This document shows, piece after piece, positions 1-8,230 of a stretch of DNA of 39,385 nucleotides; the first letter of the stretch is position 1, and every line of letters starts with the position of its first letter. The notes below the pieces were generated by a model. It was not told the DNA's origin, ran no database searches, and saw only the letters and a list, made by a program, of their open reading frames with translations. The stretch spans positions 1 through 39,385 of the forward strand of contig CACWLF010000010.1 in assembly GCA_902761645.1 (NCBI GenBank), in the 5' to 3' direction. Both the position numbers and the translations under genes were made by a program. This DNA comes from an uncultured Aeromonadales bacterium. Lineage in GTDB: Bacteria > Pseudomonadota > Gammaproteobacteria > Enterobacterales > Succinivibrionaceae.

Positions 1-113
1 ATAAAAAACCTTGATTGCTGAAAAATAAGAACATTAAAATATGCTGGAGATTTAGTGTTTGTAATATACTCGGTAGAATATTGTAAAAACCGGAGTATAG
101 TCGGGATATAACT

Positions 114-629
114 ATGGATAATAATATTATTACATTTGTAAAAGTGGAAAACGATGCCGGAGTAAAAAACATTTCCGCTTTGGCTGAGACTATCTGGTTC
201 GAATATTTTCCAAGTATAATTTCCGTTCAGCAGATTGAATATATGCTGGATAAGTTTTTATCGGAAAAGGCCATTACCGAACAGATGGCAAGAGGAACAG
301 AGTATTATATTGTTAAAAAAGATCGTGAATTTATCGGTTTTGTTGCCATGAATGTCGAGGTTTCCGGGAACAAGCGAAAATTGTTTCTGTCGAAGTTTTA
401 CCTGGAAAAAATTCATCGTGGAAACGGTTATGCCACTTCCATGTTTGAATTTGTTAAAAGGCAGGCCGCCGATAAAAAATGCGAATCCATATTTTTGACT
501 GTGAACAAGTATAACTCCCGCGCCATAGATGTTTACTATCACTGGGGATTCAGGAAACTTGACGATCTTGTGATGGATATTGGAAAGGGGTATGTAATGG
601 ATGATTATCTGATGGCGGTTAATGTTTAA
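114..629 (+). CDS. GNAT-family N-acetyltransferase
   Basis: This 171-residue protein has the GNAT acetyl-CoA binding motif R102-G-N-G-Y-A107, preceded by a beta strand (KFYLEKIH) and followed by the usual helix. The C-terminal part (NSRAIDVYYHWGFRKL, about 128-143) is the typical GNAT motif B, where a Tyr often serves as general acid. Family knowledge says it transfers an acetyl group from acetyl-CoA to an amine or a protein N-terminus in the cytoplasm; the substrate cannot be read from sequence. The ATG at 114 has only a weak GGGA upstream. It ends 27 bases before the earliest possible start of the next gene but 119 bases before that gene's likely start, so co-transcription is uncertain. Confidence 0.85.
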   Translation: MDNNIITFVKVENDAGVKNISALAETIWFEYFPSIISVQQIEYMLDKFLSEKAITEQMARGTEYYIVKKDREFIGFVAMNVEVSGNKRKLFLSKFYLEKIHRGNGYATSMFEFVKRQAADKKCESIFLTVNKYNSRAIDVYYHWGFRKLDDLVMDIGKGYVMDDYLMAVNV

Positions 630-748
630 GATCATTTTCCACGGATATCAGACTTTTGAATTGCAGATTACCTGCGTTTTTTATGGTTGTTAAGCCGGAG
701 CTGTCTGCAGGATTGATTGTTCGAATTGTACGGATATTTATATTTATT

Positions 749-2356
749 ATGAAGATTAAAAAATTATTGCCTTTGGCTTCTCTTGTTTTGTTTTTAAGCG
801 CCTGTGACGATGTAAATGTTGGCGGTAACACCGGTTATGTCGATGATCCGACAGATCCGAGGGAAATGTATGAAATTGCGAAGGAATACTTTTCCGGCAT
901 GAATCTGGCGTTTGACCGTGAAAAGGCAGTGGAACTGTTTACCAAATCGGCGCAGGAGGAATATCCGCAGGCTGAATATATGCTGGCATGTCTGTACCTT
1001 GAAGGAAATTCCGTTGACAAGGACCTGCAGAAAGCAAAATTATATTATATGAAAGCAGCCGATCACGGTATAACTGAAGCGGCAATAAAATTATCGGAGA
1101 CCCTGTACAAGAAAAACGGACTTGATGTTGCAAGAAGTGATGCCATTGATTTTCTTAAGATGGCGGCGCGCAGCGATCCGAGAAGCATGACATATCTTGC
1201 AAAACTGTATCTTTACGGCGACGGCGTAGAGCAGAATTACAAGAAAGCCGAGGCTCTGCTGCAGAAGGCATCATCATACAAGGAGCCTGAATCTCTTCTT
1301 ATTCTGTCGGAACTGTATTTCACCGGTGCCCCAGGCATACTGCAGGATAACTACAAGGGGTTGAATTATTTGAAAATTGCGGCAAATGATCCTGACAACA
1401 GTGATAAATCAAAGGTCAATATGGCGCTGGGCAAGGTGTATTTATACGGCCGCGGTTATCCGGTTGATGAAGAAAAGGCCATGAACTATTTTACCGAGTC
1501 AGGTGAAGCCGGATATGTGGATGCCCAGGTGTTTCTGGGAAACCGCTACTGGAGTCAGGAGGATTATAAGAGGGCGCTGTACTGGTATGCTAAGGCTGCC
1601 GCGCAGGATCATGTTTCTTCACAGCTGAAGGTCGGAGAAATCTACAAGGACGGACTCGCCGGAACAAAAAATGAAAGCGAAGCCATCTCGTGGTATGAAA
1701 AGGCTCTGGCAAACGGAAGCGAACAGGCACGTTATCATCTTGTGTATCTGTATGCGGAAACCGGAAATAATCCGGATAAATTCAGTGAACTGATAGCCCA
1801 GATAGAAGAAAAGGCAAAGGGCGGTGATCTTAACGAGGCAACAAAACTGTTCTATCTGTACGCGGGCAGCAACAAACTGCATAACTCTGAAAAGGCAAGG
1901 GAATATCTGCAGCAGATTGTCGACAGCGGAAATCTGGAGCTGCTGGAAAACATCGGAGAAAATCTGCTGAAGGGCGGAAACAACATACAGCAGAATACCG
2001 GCTATGCTCTGACCATATTGAATTATGTCGCCGTGCAGGGAGAGCATTCGGCAAGAATCAAACTGGGTGATATTTATAAAAACGGTGAATTTACTGACAA
2101 GGATTTGATGAAATCATATGCATGGTACTCGCTGGCAATGACAAAGGACAGTAAATCCGAGGTTGACGGTAAAATCAAGGCTCTCAGGTTCAACAGAAAG
2201 GAACTTAAAAAGGCCAATGAGTTTACTAACAGGTTTAAAAATGAAATTAATGAGCTGAGTAAGCAGAAACTTAATGTTCTTAAGGATGACAGTGAAAATA
2301 CCGCGGAACAGCCGTCAGGCGGCGAAGATCAGAAGCCGGCTGCCGAAGGAAAGTAG
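749..2356 (+). CDS. Sel1-repeat (TPR-like) lipoprotein
   Basis: The protein has a lipoprotein signal ending in the lipobox L16-S-A-C19, so it should be acylated at Cys19 and held in the inner or outer membrane facing the periplasm. The rest is a long array of Sel1-like alpha/alpha repeats (recurring forms such as A-x-x-x-L-A-x-L-Y-L-x-G, A-x-x-Y-Y-x-K-A and D-x-x-K-A), which act as protein-binding scaffolds. I chose the ATG at 749 because it puts the hydrophobic signal at the N-terminus; an in-frame TTG at 656 would add 31 residues ahead of it. That gives 535 residues. The last 35 or so residues are polar and probably disordered. The partner is unknown. A secreted-protein gene follows 56 bases downstream on the same strand. 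Confidence 0.85.
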   Translation: MKIKKLLPLASLVLFLSACDDVNVGGNTGYVDDPTDPREMYEIAKEYFSGMNLAFDREKAVELFTKSAQEEYPQAEYMLACLYLEGNSVDKDLQKAKLYYMKAADHGITEAAIKLSETLYKKNGLDVARSDAIDFLKMAARSDPRSMTYLAKLYLYGDGVEQNYKKAEALLQKASSYKEPESLLILSELYFTGAPGILQDNYKGLNYLKIAANDPDNSDKSKVNMALGKVYLYGRGYPVDEEKAMNYFTESGEAGYVDAQVFLGNRYWSQEDYKRALYWYAKAAAQDHVSSQLKVGEIYKDGLAGTKNESEAISWYEKALANGSEQARYHLVYLYAETGNNPDKFSELIAQIEEKAKGGDLNEATKLFYLYAGSNKLHNSEKAREYLQQIVDSGNLELLENIGENLLKGGNNIQQNTGYALTILNYVAVQGEHSARIKLGDIYKNGEFTDKDLMKSYAWYSLAMTKDSKSEVDGKIKALRFNRKELKKANEFTNRFKNEINELSKQKLNVLKDDSENTAEQPSGGEDQKPAAEGK

Positions 2357-2412
2357 TTTTCATGCAGGATTTTTCTGTCAGTGTAAAAATTAAAAGGAAA
2401 AAAGAGATATAG

Positions 2413-3087
2413 ATGAATAAATTAGTTTTGCTGGGCGGATTTGCAGCATGTCTGCTTGGTTTTAATGCGGCATGGGCTGCATCCGGTCTTGCGACTGCTG
2501 ATGAGTCTGCTGTGGTAACAGTTCCTGTTCCTATCGAAGATCTGAATGTAAAAAACAGAATTCTGGAGGATACAAAGAAAAAAGAGGAGCAGAAGAAAAA
2601 ACAGAATATGACAGAGGCTGAGCAGAAGCTTCTGGACAATGTCAACCGCGAGGCCATATTGAAGAACTGGAAAAGGGAATGCCGTTCGAGTGAGGCCTCT
2701 GTCAATTGCCGGTACAAGCATGTCGGCGGTAAAAAAGCTGTGGTTATTCTGTATAAACTTAATCCCGACAAGTACAGCATAGAGCAGATCATGAGAAACT
2801 ATGCAAAGATTTACAATGCTTCGGAACTGGATATCCGCGTAAAATCGGAAGCGTTATATTCGCTGCTGATTAATCTGAATGATGCAAAGGGCAATTCAAG
2901 CGAAAAGAAGGATGTACCTGGGGATTCAGCGAAAATTAAGGACAGTGTTCAGAATAAAATGATGCTCTATGTTTATAAAGAGCCGGACAGTGATGAATAT
3001 ACCACAATGTACGTGCTTGGACAGACTGAGGAAAAGGATCTGGAATATATTGTCCTGAACTTTTTCGACGAGCTTGCCCGCATGTAG
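2413..3087 (+). CDS. Exported hypothetical protein
   Basis: The first 22 residues form a clear Sec signal peptide (basic start, hydrophobic core, AWA/A cleavage site), so the mature protein is periplasmic or secreted. Around residues 50-75 lies a charged Lys/Glu/Gln-rich stretch that could be a coiled coil or linker. The C-terminal half is a mixed domain with a Cys pair (REC and NCRY, about 90-100) that could form a disulphide. I do not recognise the family. A purine-rich ribosome site (AAAAGGAAAAAAGAG) precedes the ATG. The gene lies between a Sel1 lipoprotein and an acetyltransferase on the same strand, with short spacers, so the three may be one transcript. Confidence 0.75.
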   Translation: MNKLVLLGGFAACLLGFNAAWAASGLATADESAVVTVPVPIEDLNVKNRILEDTKKKEEQKKKQNMTEAEQKLLDNVNREAILKNWKRECRSSEASVNCRYKHVGGKKAVVILYKLNPDKYSIEQIMRNYAKIYNASELDIRVKSEALYSLLINLNDAKGNSSEKKDVPGDSAKIKDSVQNKMMLYVYKEPDSDEYTTMYVLGQTEEKDLEYIVLNFFDELARM

Positions 3088-3105
3088 AACAAAGGAGGTG
3101 GTTTT

Positions 3106-3597
3106 ATGGAATTTGAAACTTTAAGCTGGGATAATTATGTATTCCGTCAGGTAACCAGAGATGACTGCAATATAGTTCATGAGCTGCTGCTGGAACTGTG
3201 TGATTATGAGAATCTGCATACTGAATTTAAATCAACACCGGAGGATCTGGAAAATATCCTTTTCAATCTGAAGTGCGGTGACGCCATTCTGGTTTATGAC
3301 AATGAATCTGATGAATACATCGGTGTGATACTTCTTTCCTACAATTATTCAACATTCAAGGGAAAACCTGGCATTTTCATCGAGGATTTCTATATCAGGG
3401 AAGATCAGAGAGGAATCGGAATCGGCACCTTCCTGTTTAAATACATGATGCGTGTTGCAAAGGAAAACGGGTTCGGACGAATCGACTGGGTATGTCTGAA
3501 AGATAACAGACCGTCAATAGAATTCTATGAAAAACTCAATGCCAAACAGATGCCTGACTGGGTTATGTTCAGACTTGACGAAAAGGAATTCGAATAA
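3106..3597 (+). CDS. GNAT-family N-acetyltransferase (diamine acetyltransferase-like)
   Basis: This 163-residue protein shows the complete GNAT core: the strand FIEDFYIRED followed by the acetyl-CoA loop Q101-R-G-I-G-I-G107, then the motif B region NRPSIEFYEKLNAK near 125-140. The FYxRxxxRGxGIG arrangement is the one found in spermidine/spermine-type and related small-molecule acetyltransferases, so a polyamine or similar amine is a reasonable but unproven substrate. The start is well supported by AAAGGAGGTGG just upstream of the ATG. It follows the preceding exported-protein gene by 18 bases and ends ahead of a strong terminator. Confidence 0.85.
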   Translation: MEFETLSWDNYVFRQVTRDDCNIVHELLLELCDYENLHTEFKSTPEDLENILFNLKCGDAILVYDNESDEYIGVILLSYNYSTFKGKPGIFIEDFYIREDQRGIGIGTFLFKYMMRVAKENGFGRIDWVCLKDNRPSIEFYEKLNAKQMPDWVMFRLDEKEFE

Positions 3598-3693
3598 TTC
3601 GAACAGCTGTTTTTCCGTCTGTCAACATCCGGTGCGGGACAGCTTCGCATGCCGGTTCGGAATTCTGCCGACGGAACGATCAAACAGACAATA

Positions 3694-3730
3694 AAAAAGA
3701 AGGACAGGAATAAAACCTGTCCTTCTTTTT
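3694..3730. terminator. Bidirectional intrinsic terminator
   Basis: A perfect 15-base-pair inverted repeat (3694-3708 with 3716-3730, core AAGGACAGG/CCTGTCCTT, loop AATAAAA) has an A-run on the left and a T-run on the right. It can end transcription from the plus-strand acetyltransferase gene and from the minus-strand ATPase gene that converge here. Confidence 0.9.
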
Positions 3731-3752
3731 CAATTCTGAAAAATATTCCGGT

Positions 3753-4325
3753 TTAATCAAGCAGCTTCTTGATTCTTTCAATGGATTCCTTGAATTCTTC
3801 CATTGAATTGTTATTGAAGATGAAGATTTCGCCGATATCTGTAGGACGGTTGAAATTGCATTTTGCAATATATTCATCCCAGTGAGCCAGTTTCCATCCG
3901 TCACGGTCGGAAGCGCGCTCAATCATGCGCTGATGACAAACTTCTGGACTTGTTTCAACCCAAACAATAACCAGTCCGGCACCTTTTTCTTCCAGTTTCT
4001 TGCGTAAATCGGCAACATACTTGGGATCTCTGATTTCACGTGTGAAAGGGGCATTGATCAGTACGTTGTTTTCGTATTGGAGAGCCTCAAAAGCCAGATC
4101 CAATATTGCATAATATTCATAGTTGCGGATATTTTCTTCGAAGAAGTCGGAGCTTCGGTTGCATTCCTGACCTGCAACTTTAAAAATCTGATGAGAAAGA
4201 ACTATCAGTGTATCCTTGTCAAGATAAACCACGTGTTCCAGACTTTCAGCAATTCTCTTTGAAACAAAGGTCTTACCGCAGGCCGGAGGGGAAGTAACTA
4301 AAATTAAATTCTTTAAAGTACTCAT
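3753..4325 (-). CDS. P-loop ATPase/kinase, AAA_33-like
   Basis: This 190-residue protein opens with a beta strand and a P-loop, S12-P-P-A-C-G-K-T19. The usual first Gly of GxxxxGK[ST] is Ser, while the catalytic GKT is intact. The following KRIAESLEHVVYLDKDTL, the strand NNVLINAPFT and the VIVWVETSPEVCHQRMIERASDRD segment (a lid-like region with several Arg) give the layout of small nucleoside or nucleotide kinases and zeta-toxin-like P-loop proteins. The substrate is not evident. It is monocistronic on the minus strand, ends at a shared terminator, and faces away from thrS. No antitoxin-like partner is visible, so a toxin role is not favoured. Confidence 0.75.
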   Translation of the reverse strand: MSTLKNLILVTSPPACGKTFVSKRIAESLEHVVYLDKDTLIVLSHQIFKVAGQECNRSSDFFEENIRNYEYYAILDLAFEALQYENNVLINAPFTREIRDPKYVADLRKKLEEKGAGLVIVWVETSPEVCHQRMIERASDRDGWKLAHWDEYIAKCNFNRPTDIGEIFIFNNNSMEEFKESIERIKKLLD

Positions 4326-4620
4326 TTGTTATCACTCAATCTTTATTTACTTGTTCGTACCGCCTGATCATGGATTAGGCGGTGAAGTCTTCTGTTATAA
4401 AAATCAAACATCGTTCTATTGTCAAATATTTCTTGTTTTTTTGCAACTTTATTATTTTTAATTTAATGAAATTCTTGAACTTTGACTGTTTTTACAGAAA
4501 TTTTTCTGCAAATCCGGTTGTTTTCAGTGCAGTCGTGCACAAGGAAACTTGATTCGGCAGCAGAATAAATTTCCGCAGGAAATATGGTTAAATTTTTGTG
4601 CGCTGACTCCAAGTTAGTGG
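4326..4620. other. Divergent intergenic region between ATPase gene and thrS
   Basis: No convincing gene lies here. A 72-codon minus-strand open frame at 4463-4681 has no recognisable domain, no good ribosome site, and covers the thrS promoter and leader, so I leave it out. The stretch is AT-rich with short T- and A-runs and holds the inverted repeat at 4359-4383. The thrS promoter begins at its right end. Confidence 0.5.
4359..4383. repeat. Inverted repeat in the leader of the ATPase gene
   Basis: ACCGCCT at 4359-4365 and AGGCGGT at 4377-4383 form a perfect 7-base-pair stem with an 11-base loop, about 35 bases upstream of the minus-strand ATPase start. No U-run follows on the minus strand, so it is more likely an operator or leader stem-loop than a terminator. 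Function unknown. Confidence 0.4.
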
Positions 4621-4644
4621 TATAATCACAAAGTTTTTTGTGAT
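4596..4644 (+). promoter_or_regulatory. thrS promoter with extended -10 and overlapping palindrome
   Basis: TATAAT at 4621-4626 is preceded by TG at 4618-4619, giving an extended -10 element (TGGTATAAT). A weak -35 (TTGTGC, 4596-4601) sits 19 bases upstream, which an extended -10 tolerates. A perfect palindrome, ATCACAAA-GTTT-TTTGTGAT (4625-4644), overlaps the end of the -10 and the expected start site near 4633 and could be a repressor site. Predicted leader length to the thrS ATG is about 145 bases. Confidence 0.6.
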
Positions 4645-4711
4645 AATTCCTGTTGGAACTATTGATAAGTTTGCAAAGCATTCTGATGTGGCGGTAGAGA
4701 CGGGAAATTAT

Positions 4712-4756
4712 TATTTTGGTTTAATATTTTTTCATGTGGCACTTGGTTTGTGTCAC
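4712..4756 (+). promoter_or_regulatory. Candidate thrS translational operator (tRNA-Thr anticodon mimics)
   Basis: GTGGCAC (4736-4742) pairs with GTGTCAC (4750-4756) in a 7-base-pair stem (one G-U) closing a 7-base loop, UUGGUUU. That is the size of a tRNA anticodon loop, with U at the position equivalent to 33 and GGU, a threonine anticodon, at 34-36. The same 7-base loop recurs at 4716-4722 on a weaker 4-base-pair A-U stem. In E. coli, ThrRS represses its own mRNA by binding anticodon-arm-like stem-loops just upstream of the ribosome site. Here the strong stem ends 10 bases before AAGG (4767-4770). The structure is seen in the sequence; its function is inferred. Confidence 0.65.
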
Positions 4757-4778
4757 CACTGTATTTAAGGATTATATA

Positions 4779-6707
4779 ATGCCTGTTATAACTTTACCTG
4801 ATGGTAGCAAAAAAGAATTCGACAAGCCAATTACTGTTTTAAATGTTGCTGAAAGTATCGGCGCCGGTCTGGCCAAAGCATGTATCGCCGGTTCTGTAAA
4901 CGGACAGCTGCGCGATGCGTGCGATATTATTGACAGCGATGCAACGGTGTCAATCATAACCTCAAAGAATGAAGAGGGTGTTGAGATAATTCGTCACTCC
5001 TGCGCACACCTCCTGGGTCATGCAATCAAGCAGTTGTGGCCTGATACAAAAATGGCAATCGGTCCGGTTATAGACAAAGGCTTCTACTACGATGTGGATT
5101 TAGATCATACACTTACAGAAGAGGATATTGCCAAATTAGAAGAAAGAATGCACAAGCTTGCCGAACAGAACTACACCGTTGTCAAGGAAGTGGTAGACTG
5201 GAATCAGGCACACAAGGTTTTCGAGGAAAGACACGAAGACTACAAATTAAAGATTCTTGAAGAGAATATTGACAGGAACGATCATCCGGCACTGTATCAT
5301 CATCTGGAATATACCGACATGTGCCGCGGTCCTCATGTTCCAAACATGAGCTTCTGCCATAACTTCAAGCTGACAAAGACCGCCGGAGCATACTGGCGCG
5401 GCGATTCAAAGAACAAAATGCTGCAGAGAATCTACGGTACTGCATGGGCTGACAAGAAACAGCTTGAGGCGTATCTGAAGCACCTTGAAGAAGCGGCAAA
5501 GCGAGATCACCGCAAGATCGGCAAACAGATGGATCTTTTCCACATGCAGGAGGAGGCTCCGGGCATGGTGTTCTGGCACAACGACGGATGGACTCTGTTC
5601 CGTCAGCTGGAATCATTTGTTCGCGGAAAACTTCAGGAATACGGTTATCAGGAGGTTAAGGGACCTTTCATGATGGATCGTGTTTTATGGGAGAGATCCG
5701 GTCACTGGGCAAAATACAAGGATGCAATGTTCACCACATCATCCGAGAACCGTGAATATGCAATTAAACCTATGAACTGTCCTGGTCATGTTCAGATCTT
5801 CAATCAGGGTCTTAAATCCTATCGTGATTTGCCGATCAGAATGGCTGAATTCGGCAGCTGCCACCGCAATGAACCGTCAGGTTCTCTTCACGGTCTGATG
5901 AGAGTGAGAGGATTTACACAGGATGATGCTCATATTTTCTGTACCGAAGATCAGATTATGAGCGAGGTTAGCGGATGCATCAAGATGGTTTACGATCTGT
6001 ATTCAACATTCGGCTTTACCGATATTGATGTTAAACTGTCCACCCGTCCTGAAAAACGTATCGGCGACGATGCAATGTGGGATCGTGCTGAAAAGGATCT
6101 GGCAGATGCATTGAAGGCAAACAATCTTGAATTTGAATATCAGCCTGGCGAAGGCGCTTTCTACGGTCCGAAGATTGAATTTACTCTTCACGACAGTCTG
6201 GATCGCGCATGGCAGTGCGGTACCGTTCAGCTTGACTTCGCATTGCCTGGAAGACTCGGTGCCTCATATGTAGGAGAGGATAACGATAGACATACACCTG
6301 TAATGATCCACCGCGCCATTTTAGGTTCAATTGAAAGATTCATCGGTATTCTTACTGAAAACTTTATCGGTTACTTCCCTACATGGCTGGCTCCGATTCA
6401 GGTTGTGGTAATGAATATTACCGATTCACAGTGCGATTATGTGAAGGATGTTCAGAAAAAACTTGTTCAGGCAGGCTTAAGAGCAAAAACTGACTTGAGA
6501 AATGAAAAAATTAGTTATAAAATTCGCGAACATACTTTAATGCATGTTCCATATATGGTAGTATGTGGAGCTAAAGAAATGGAGAGTAACGAAATTACAA
6601 TTCGTACTCGCAAGGGAGTTGATTTGGGCAGAATGAAACTTGATGATTTTATCGCCAAGCTGAAGTCCGAAATTGATTCACGCAGTTTAAAGCTTTTGGA
6701 GGAATAA
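4779..6707 (+). CDS. thrS: Threonine-tRNA ligase
   Basis: The enzyme charges tRNA-Thr with threonine using ATP, in the cytoplasm. Starting at ATG 4779 (AAGG 8 bases upstream) it has 642 residues, the same as E. coli ThrRS; a GTG/ATG further upstream would spoil the N-terminal fit. Domains in order: TGS domain ([14 protein letters not shown]), editing domain with [10 protein letters not shown], class II catalytic core with the zinc-binding region MNCPGHV, motif 2 ([15 protein letters not shown]) and motif 3 ([17 protein letters not shown]), then the anticodon-binding domain. It is the first gene of the thrS-infC-rpmI-rplT block. Its last codons contain the ribosome site of infC. A leader stem-loop upstream suggests autogenous control. 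Confidence 0.98.
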   Translation: MPVITLPDGSKKEFDKPITVLNVAESIGAGLAKACIAGSVNGQLRDACDIIDSDATVSIITSKNEEGVEIIRHSCAHLLGHAIKQLWPDTKMAIGPVIDKGFYYDVDLDHTLTEEDIAKLEERMHKLAEQNYTVVKEVVDWNQAHKVFEERHEDYKLKILEENIDRNDHPALYHHLEYTDMCRGPHVPNMSFCHNFKLTKTAGAYWRGDSKNKMLQRIYGTAWADKKQLEAYLKHLEEAAKRDHRKIGKQMDLFHMQEEAPGMVFWHNDGWTLFRQLESFVRGKLQEYGYQEVKGPFMMDRVLWERSGHWAKYKDAMFTTSSENREYAIKPMNCPGHVQIFNQGLKSYRDLPIRMAEFGSCHRNEPSGSLHGLMRVRGFTQDDAHIFCTEDQIMSEVSGCIKMVYDLYSTFGFTDIDVKLSTRPEKRIGDDAMWDRAEKDLADALKANNLEFEYQPGEGAFYGPKIEFTLHDSLDRAWQCGTVQLDFALPGRLGASYVGEDNDRHTPVMIHRAILGSIERFIGILTENFIGYFPTWLAPIQVVVMNITDSQCDYVKDVQKKLVQAGLRAKTDLRNEKISYKIREHTLMHVPYMVVCGAKEMESNEITIRTRKGVDLGRMKLDDFIAKLKSEIDSRSLKLLEE

Positions 6708-6710
6708 ACC

Positions 6711-7250
6711 ATCAATACTGTAAAGAAAACAGGACGTGCGGCACCTAAGACACGTATAAACGGCGAAATTCGCTGCAAAGAAATCAGGTTAATAGGTCTG
6801 GATGGAGAATCTTTGGGATTGTCCACTGTAGACGATGCATTGAAATTGGCTATGGAGGCCGGAGTTGATTTGGTTGAAATCAGTCCGAATGCAGAACCGC
6901 CTGTTTGTCGCATAATGGATTACGGTAAGTTCCTTTACGAGAAGAGTAAAACTCAGAAAGAGCAGAAGAAGAAACAGAAGCAGGTCCAGGTTAAGGAAAT
7001 TAAACTTAGACCGGCAACTGACGAGGGAGATTATCAGGTAAAACTACGCAACCTGAAAAGATTCCTTGAAGACGGCGATAAGGCTAAGGTTACCCTTAAG
7101 TTCAAAGGCCGTGAAATGGCGCACCAGGATATTGGTCTCGAGGTACTTAAACGTATCGAAGAAGATCTTGCCGATGTTGCTGTAGTTGAATCTCAATCAA
7201 AAGTTGAGGGTAAACAGGCAATAATGGTGCTGGCCCCTAAAAAGAAGTGA
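6711..7250 (+). CDS. infC: Translation initiation factor IF-3, AUC start
   Basis: IF-3 binds the 30S subunit, keeps the subunits apart and rejects non-standard start codons. From codon 6711 the protein is 179 residues with RINGEIR near residue 15, [19 protein letters not shown], the linker [13 protein letters not shown], and the C-terminal domain ending [10 protein letters not shown]. coli IF-3 has 180 residues with RINGEIR at 14. The frame is closed by the thrS stop at 6705-6707, and the next usual start (TTG 6813) would delete the conserved N-terminus. Only ACC, ATC, AAT, ACT and GTA lie between; ATC at 6711 sits 8 bases after GGAGG (6698-6702). E. coli uses AUU, which IF-3 itself discriminates against, so the same feedback is likely here. 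Confidence 0.93.
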   Translation: MNTVKKTGRAAPKTRINGEIRCKEIRLIGLDGESLGLSTVDDALKLAMEAGVDLVEISPNAEPPVCRIMDYGKFLYEKSKTQKEQKKKQKQVQVKEIKLRPATDEGDYQVKLRNLKRFLEDGDKAKVTLKFKGREMAHQDIGLEVLKRIEEDLADVAVVESQSKVEGKQAIMVLAPKKK

Positions 7251-7334
7251 TACTGAAGGTCTGCAAGCAGTATTTTTATATTCACCTGAAGTATTTTGTT
7301 ATATTTAATTTTTCAATAGCGGAGTATTTTTAAA

Positions 7335-7529
7335 ATGCCTAAAATGAAAAACGATAAAGGTGCTTGGAAGCGTTTCAAGAAAACCGCAAACGGTTTCAAA
7401 CGCAAGCATCGCAATAAACAGCATATCTTGACAAAGAAGTCTACTAAGCGTAAGCGTCATTTACGTGCTATGACCTGTGTTCATCATAGCGATATTCAAA
7501 GAGTATTGAAGTGCTTACCATATATTTAG
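7335..7529 (+). CDS. rpmI: 50S ribosomal protein L35
   Basis: This 64-residue basic protein begins [17 protein letters not shown] and has the diagnostic [15 protein letters not shown] stretch and the CLPY ending of bacterial L35. It is part of the large ribosomal subunit. An 85-base spacer separates it from infC; in E. coli the equivalent region binds L20 to repress rpmI and rplT, but I could not establish the L20-binding fold here by eye. rplT follows after 11 bases, with ribosome site AGGAG between, so the two are co-translated. Confidence 0.97.
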   Translation: MPKMKNDKGAWKRFKKTANGFKRKHRNKQHILTKKSTKRKRHLRAMTCVHHSDIQRVLKCLPYI

Positions 7530-7540
7530 GAGATTAGAAG

Positions 7541-7897
7541 ATGCCAAGAGTTAAACGTGGTGTGACAGCTCACGCTCGTCATAAGAAAGTTTTAAATGCT
7601 GCTAAGGGTTATTATGGTGCACGTTCACGCACCTACAGAGTTGCGGTTCAGGCTGTAACCAAAGCTGGTCAGTACGCTTACCGTGACCGTCGTCAGAAGA
7701 AACGTCAGTTTAGACAGTTATGGATTGTTCGTATCAATGCCGCTGCCCGTCAGAACGGTATTTCTTACAGCAAATTCATCAACGGTTTAAAGAGAGCTTC
7801 TATCGAAATCGACCGTAAGATCCTTTCTGATATTGCGATTCAGGATAAAGCTACTTTTACTATTTTAGTTGAAAAAGCAAAAGCTGCATTAGCTTAA
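7541..7897 (+). CDS. rplT: 50S ribosomal protein L20
   Basis: This 118-residue protein has the L20 signature: MPRVKRG start, [20 protein letters not shown], the basic [17 protein letters not shown] helix and [10 protein letters not shown]. It binds 23S rRNA and nucleates 50S assembly. In E. coli L20 also represses its own operon. It ends the block, followed 24 bases later by a good intrinsic terminator. In E. coli pheM-pheS-pheT-ihfA follows directly; here about 3.9 kb of other sequence intervenes. Confidence 0.97.
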   Translation: MPRVKRGVTAHARHKKVLNAAKGYYGARSRTYRVAVQAVTKAGQYAYRDRRQKKRQFRQLWIVRINAAARQNGISYSKFINGLKRASIEIDRKILSDIAIQDKATFTILVEKAKAALA

Positions 7898-7921
7898 TTT
7901 TTTAATCTTTAATGTTTCGGG

Positions 7922-7950
7922 CCCGGCTGTACTTTACAACCGGGTTTTTT
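7922..7950 (+). terminator. Intrinsic terminator after rplT
   Basis: CCCGGCTGT (7922-7930) pairs with ACAACCGGG (7936-7944) with one internal C/A mismatch and a 5-base loop, followed by six T (7945-7950). It ends the thrS-rplT transcript. Confidence 0.85.
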
Positions 7951-8230
7951 GTTTCCGTTGAAAACATTATTTTTCGGTATCCGTCGTCGTGTCCCGACTT
8001 GCAGAAGTGACGCAGGCGGGTACGGCAATTGCCGCAGGCATGATCCTGGAAAAATTCATTATCTATATTTTTTTCTTTATCGTCCTCCGCCGGTATTCTT
8101 AATTCAAGAAGGCAAAAATGTGATATACTTCTGATTTAATATCGAAGTTGTTATTTTTTGTTTTTTTGAAGATGTTTTGCGTCGGCAGGTGGTTAATCCG
8201 GCCTGCGGACTGCTGCAGAATTTGGTTGTG

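Noticed and set aside
3753-4325. Zeta-type toxin
   Set aside because: The P-loop kinase shape is compatible, but no antitoxin gene adjoins it and the gene stands alone, so a general P-loop kinase call is safer.
4463-4681. 72-codon minus-strand frame
   Set aside because: It covers the thrS promoter and leader, has no recognisable domain and no good ribosome site.
6813-7250. IF-3 starting at TTG 6813
   Set aside because: It would remove 34 conserved N-terminal residues including RINGEIR, and no ribosome site precedes it; AUC at 6711 fits length and spacing.
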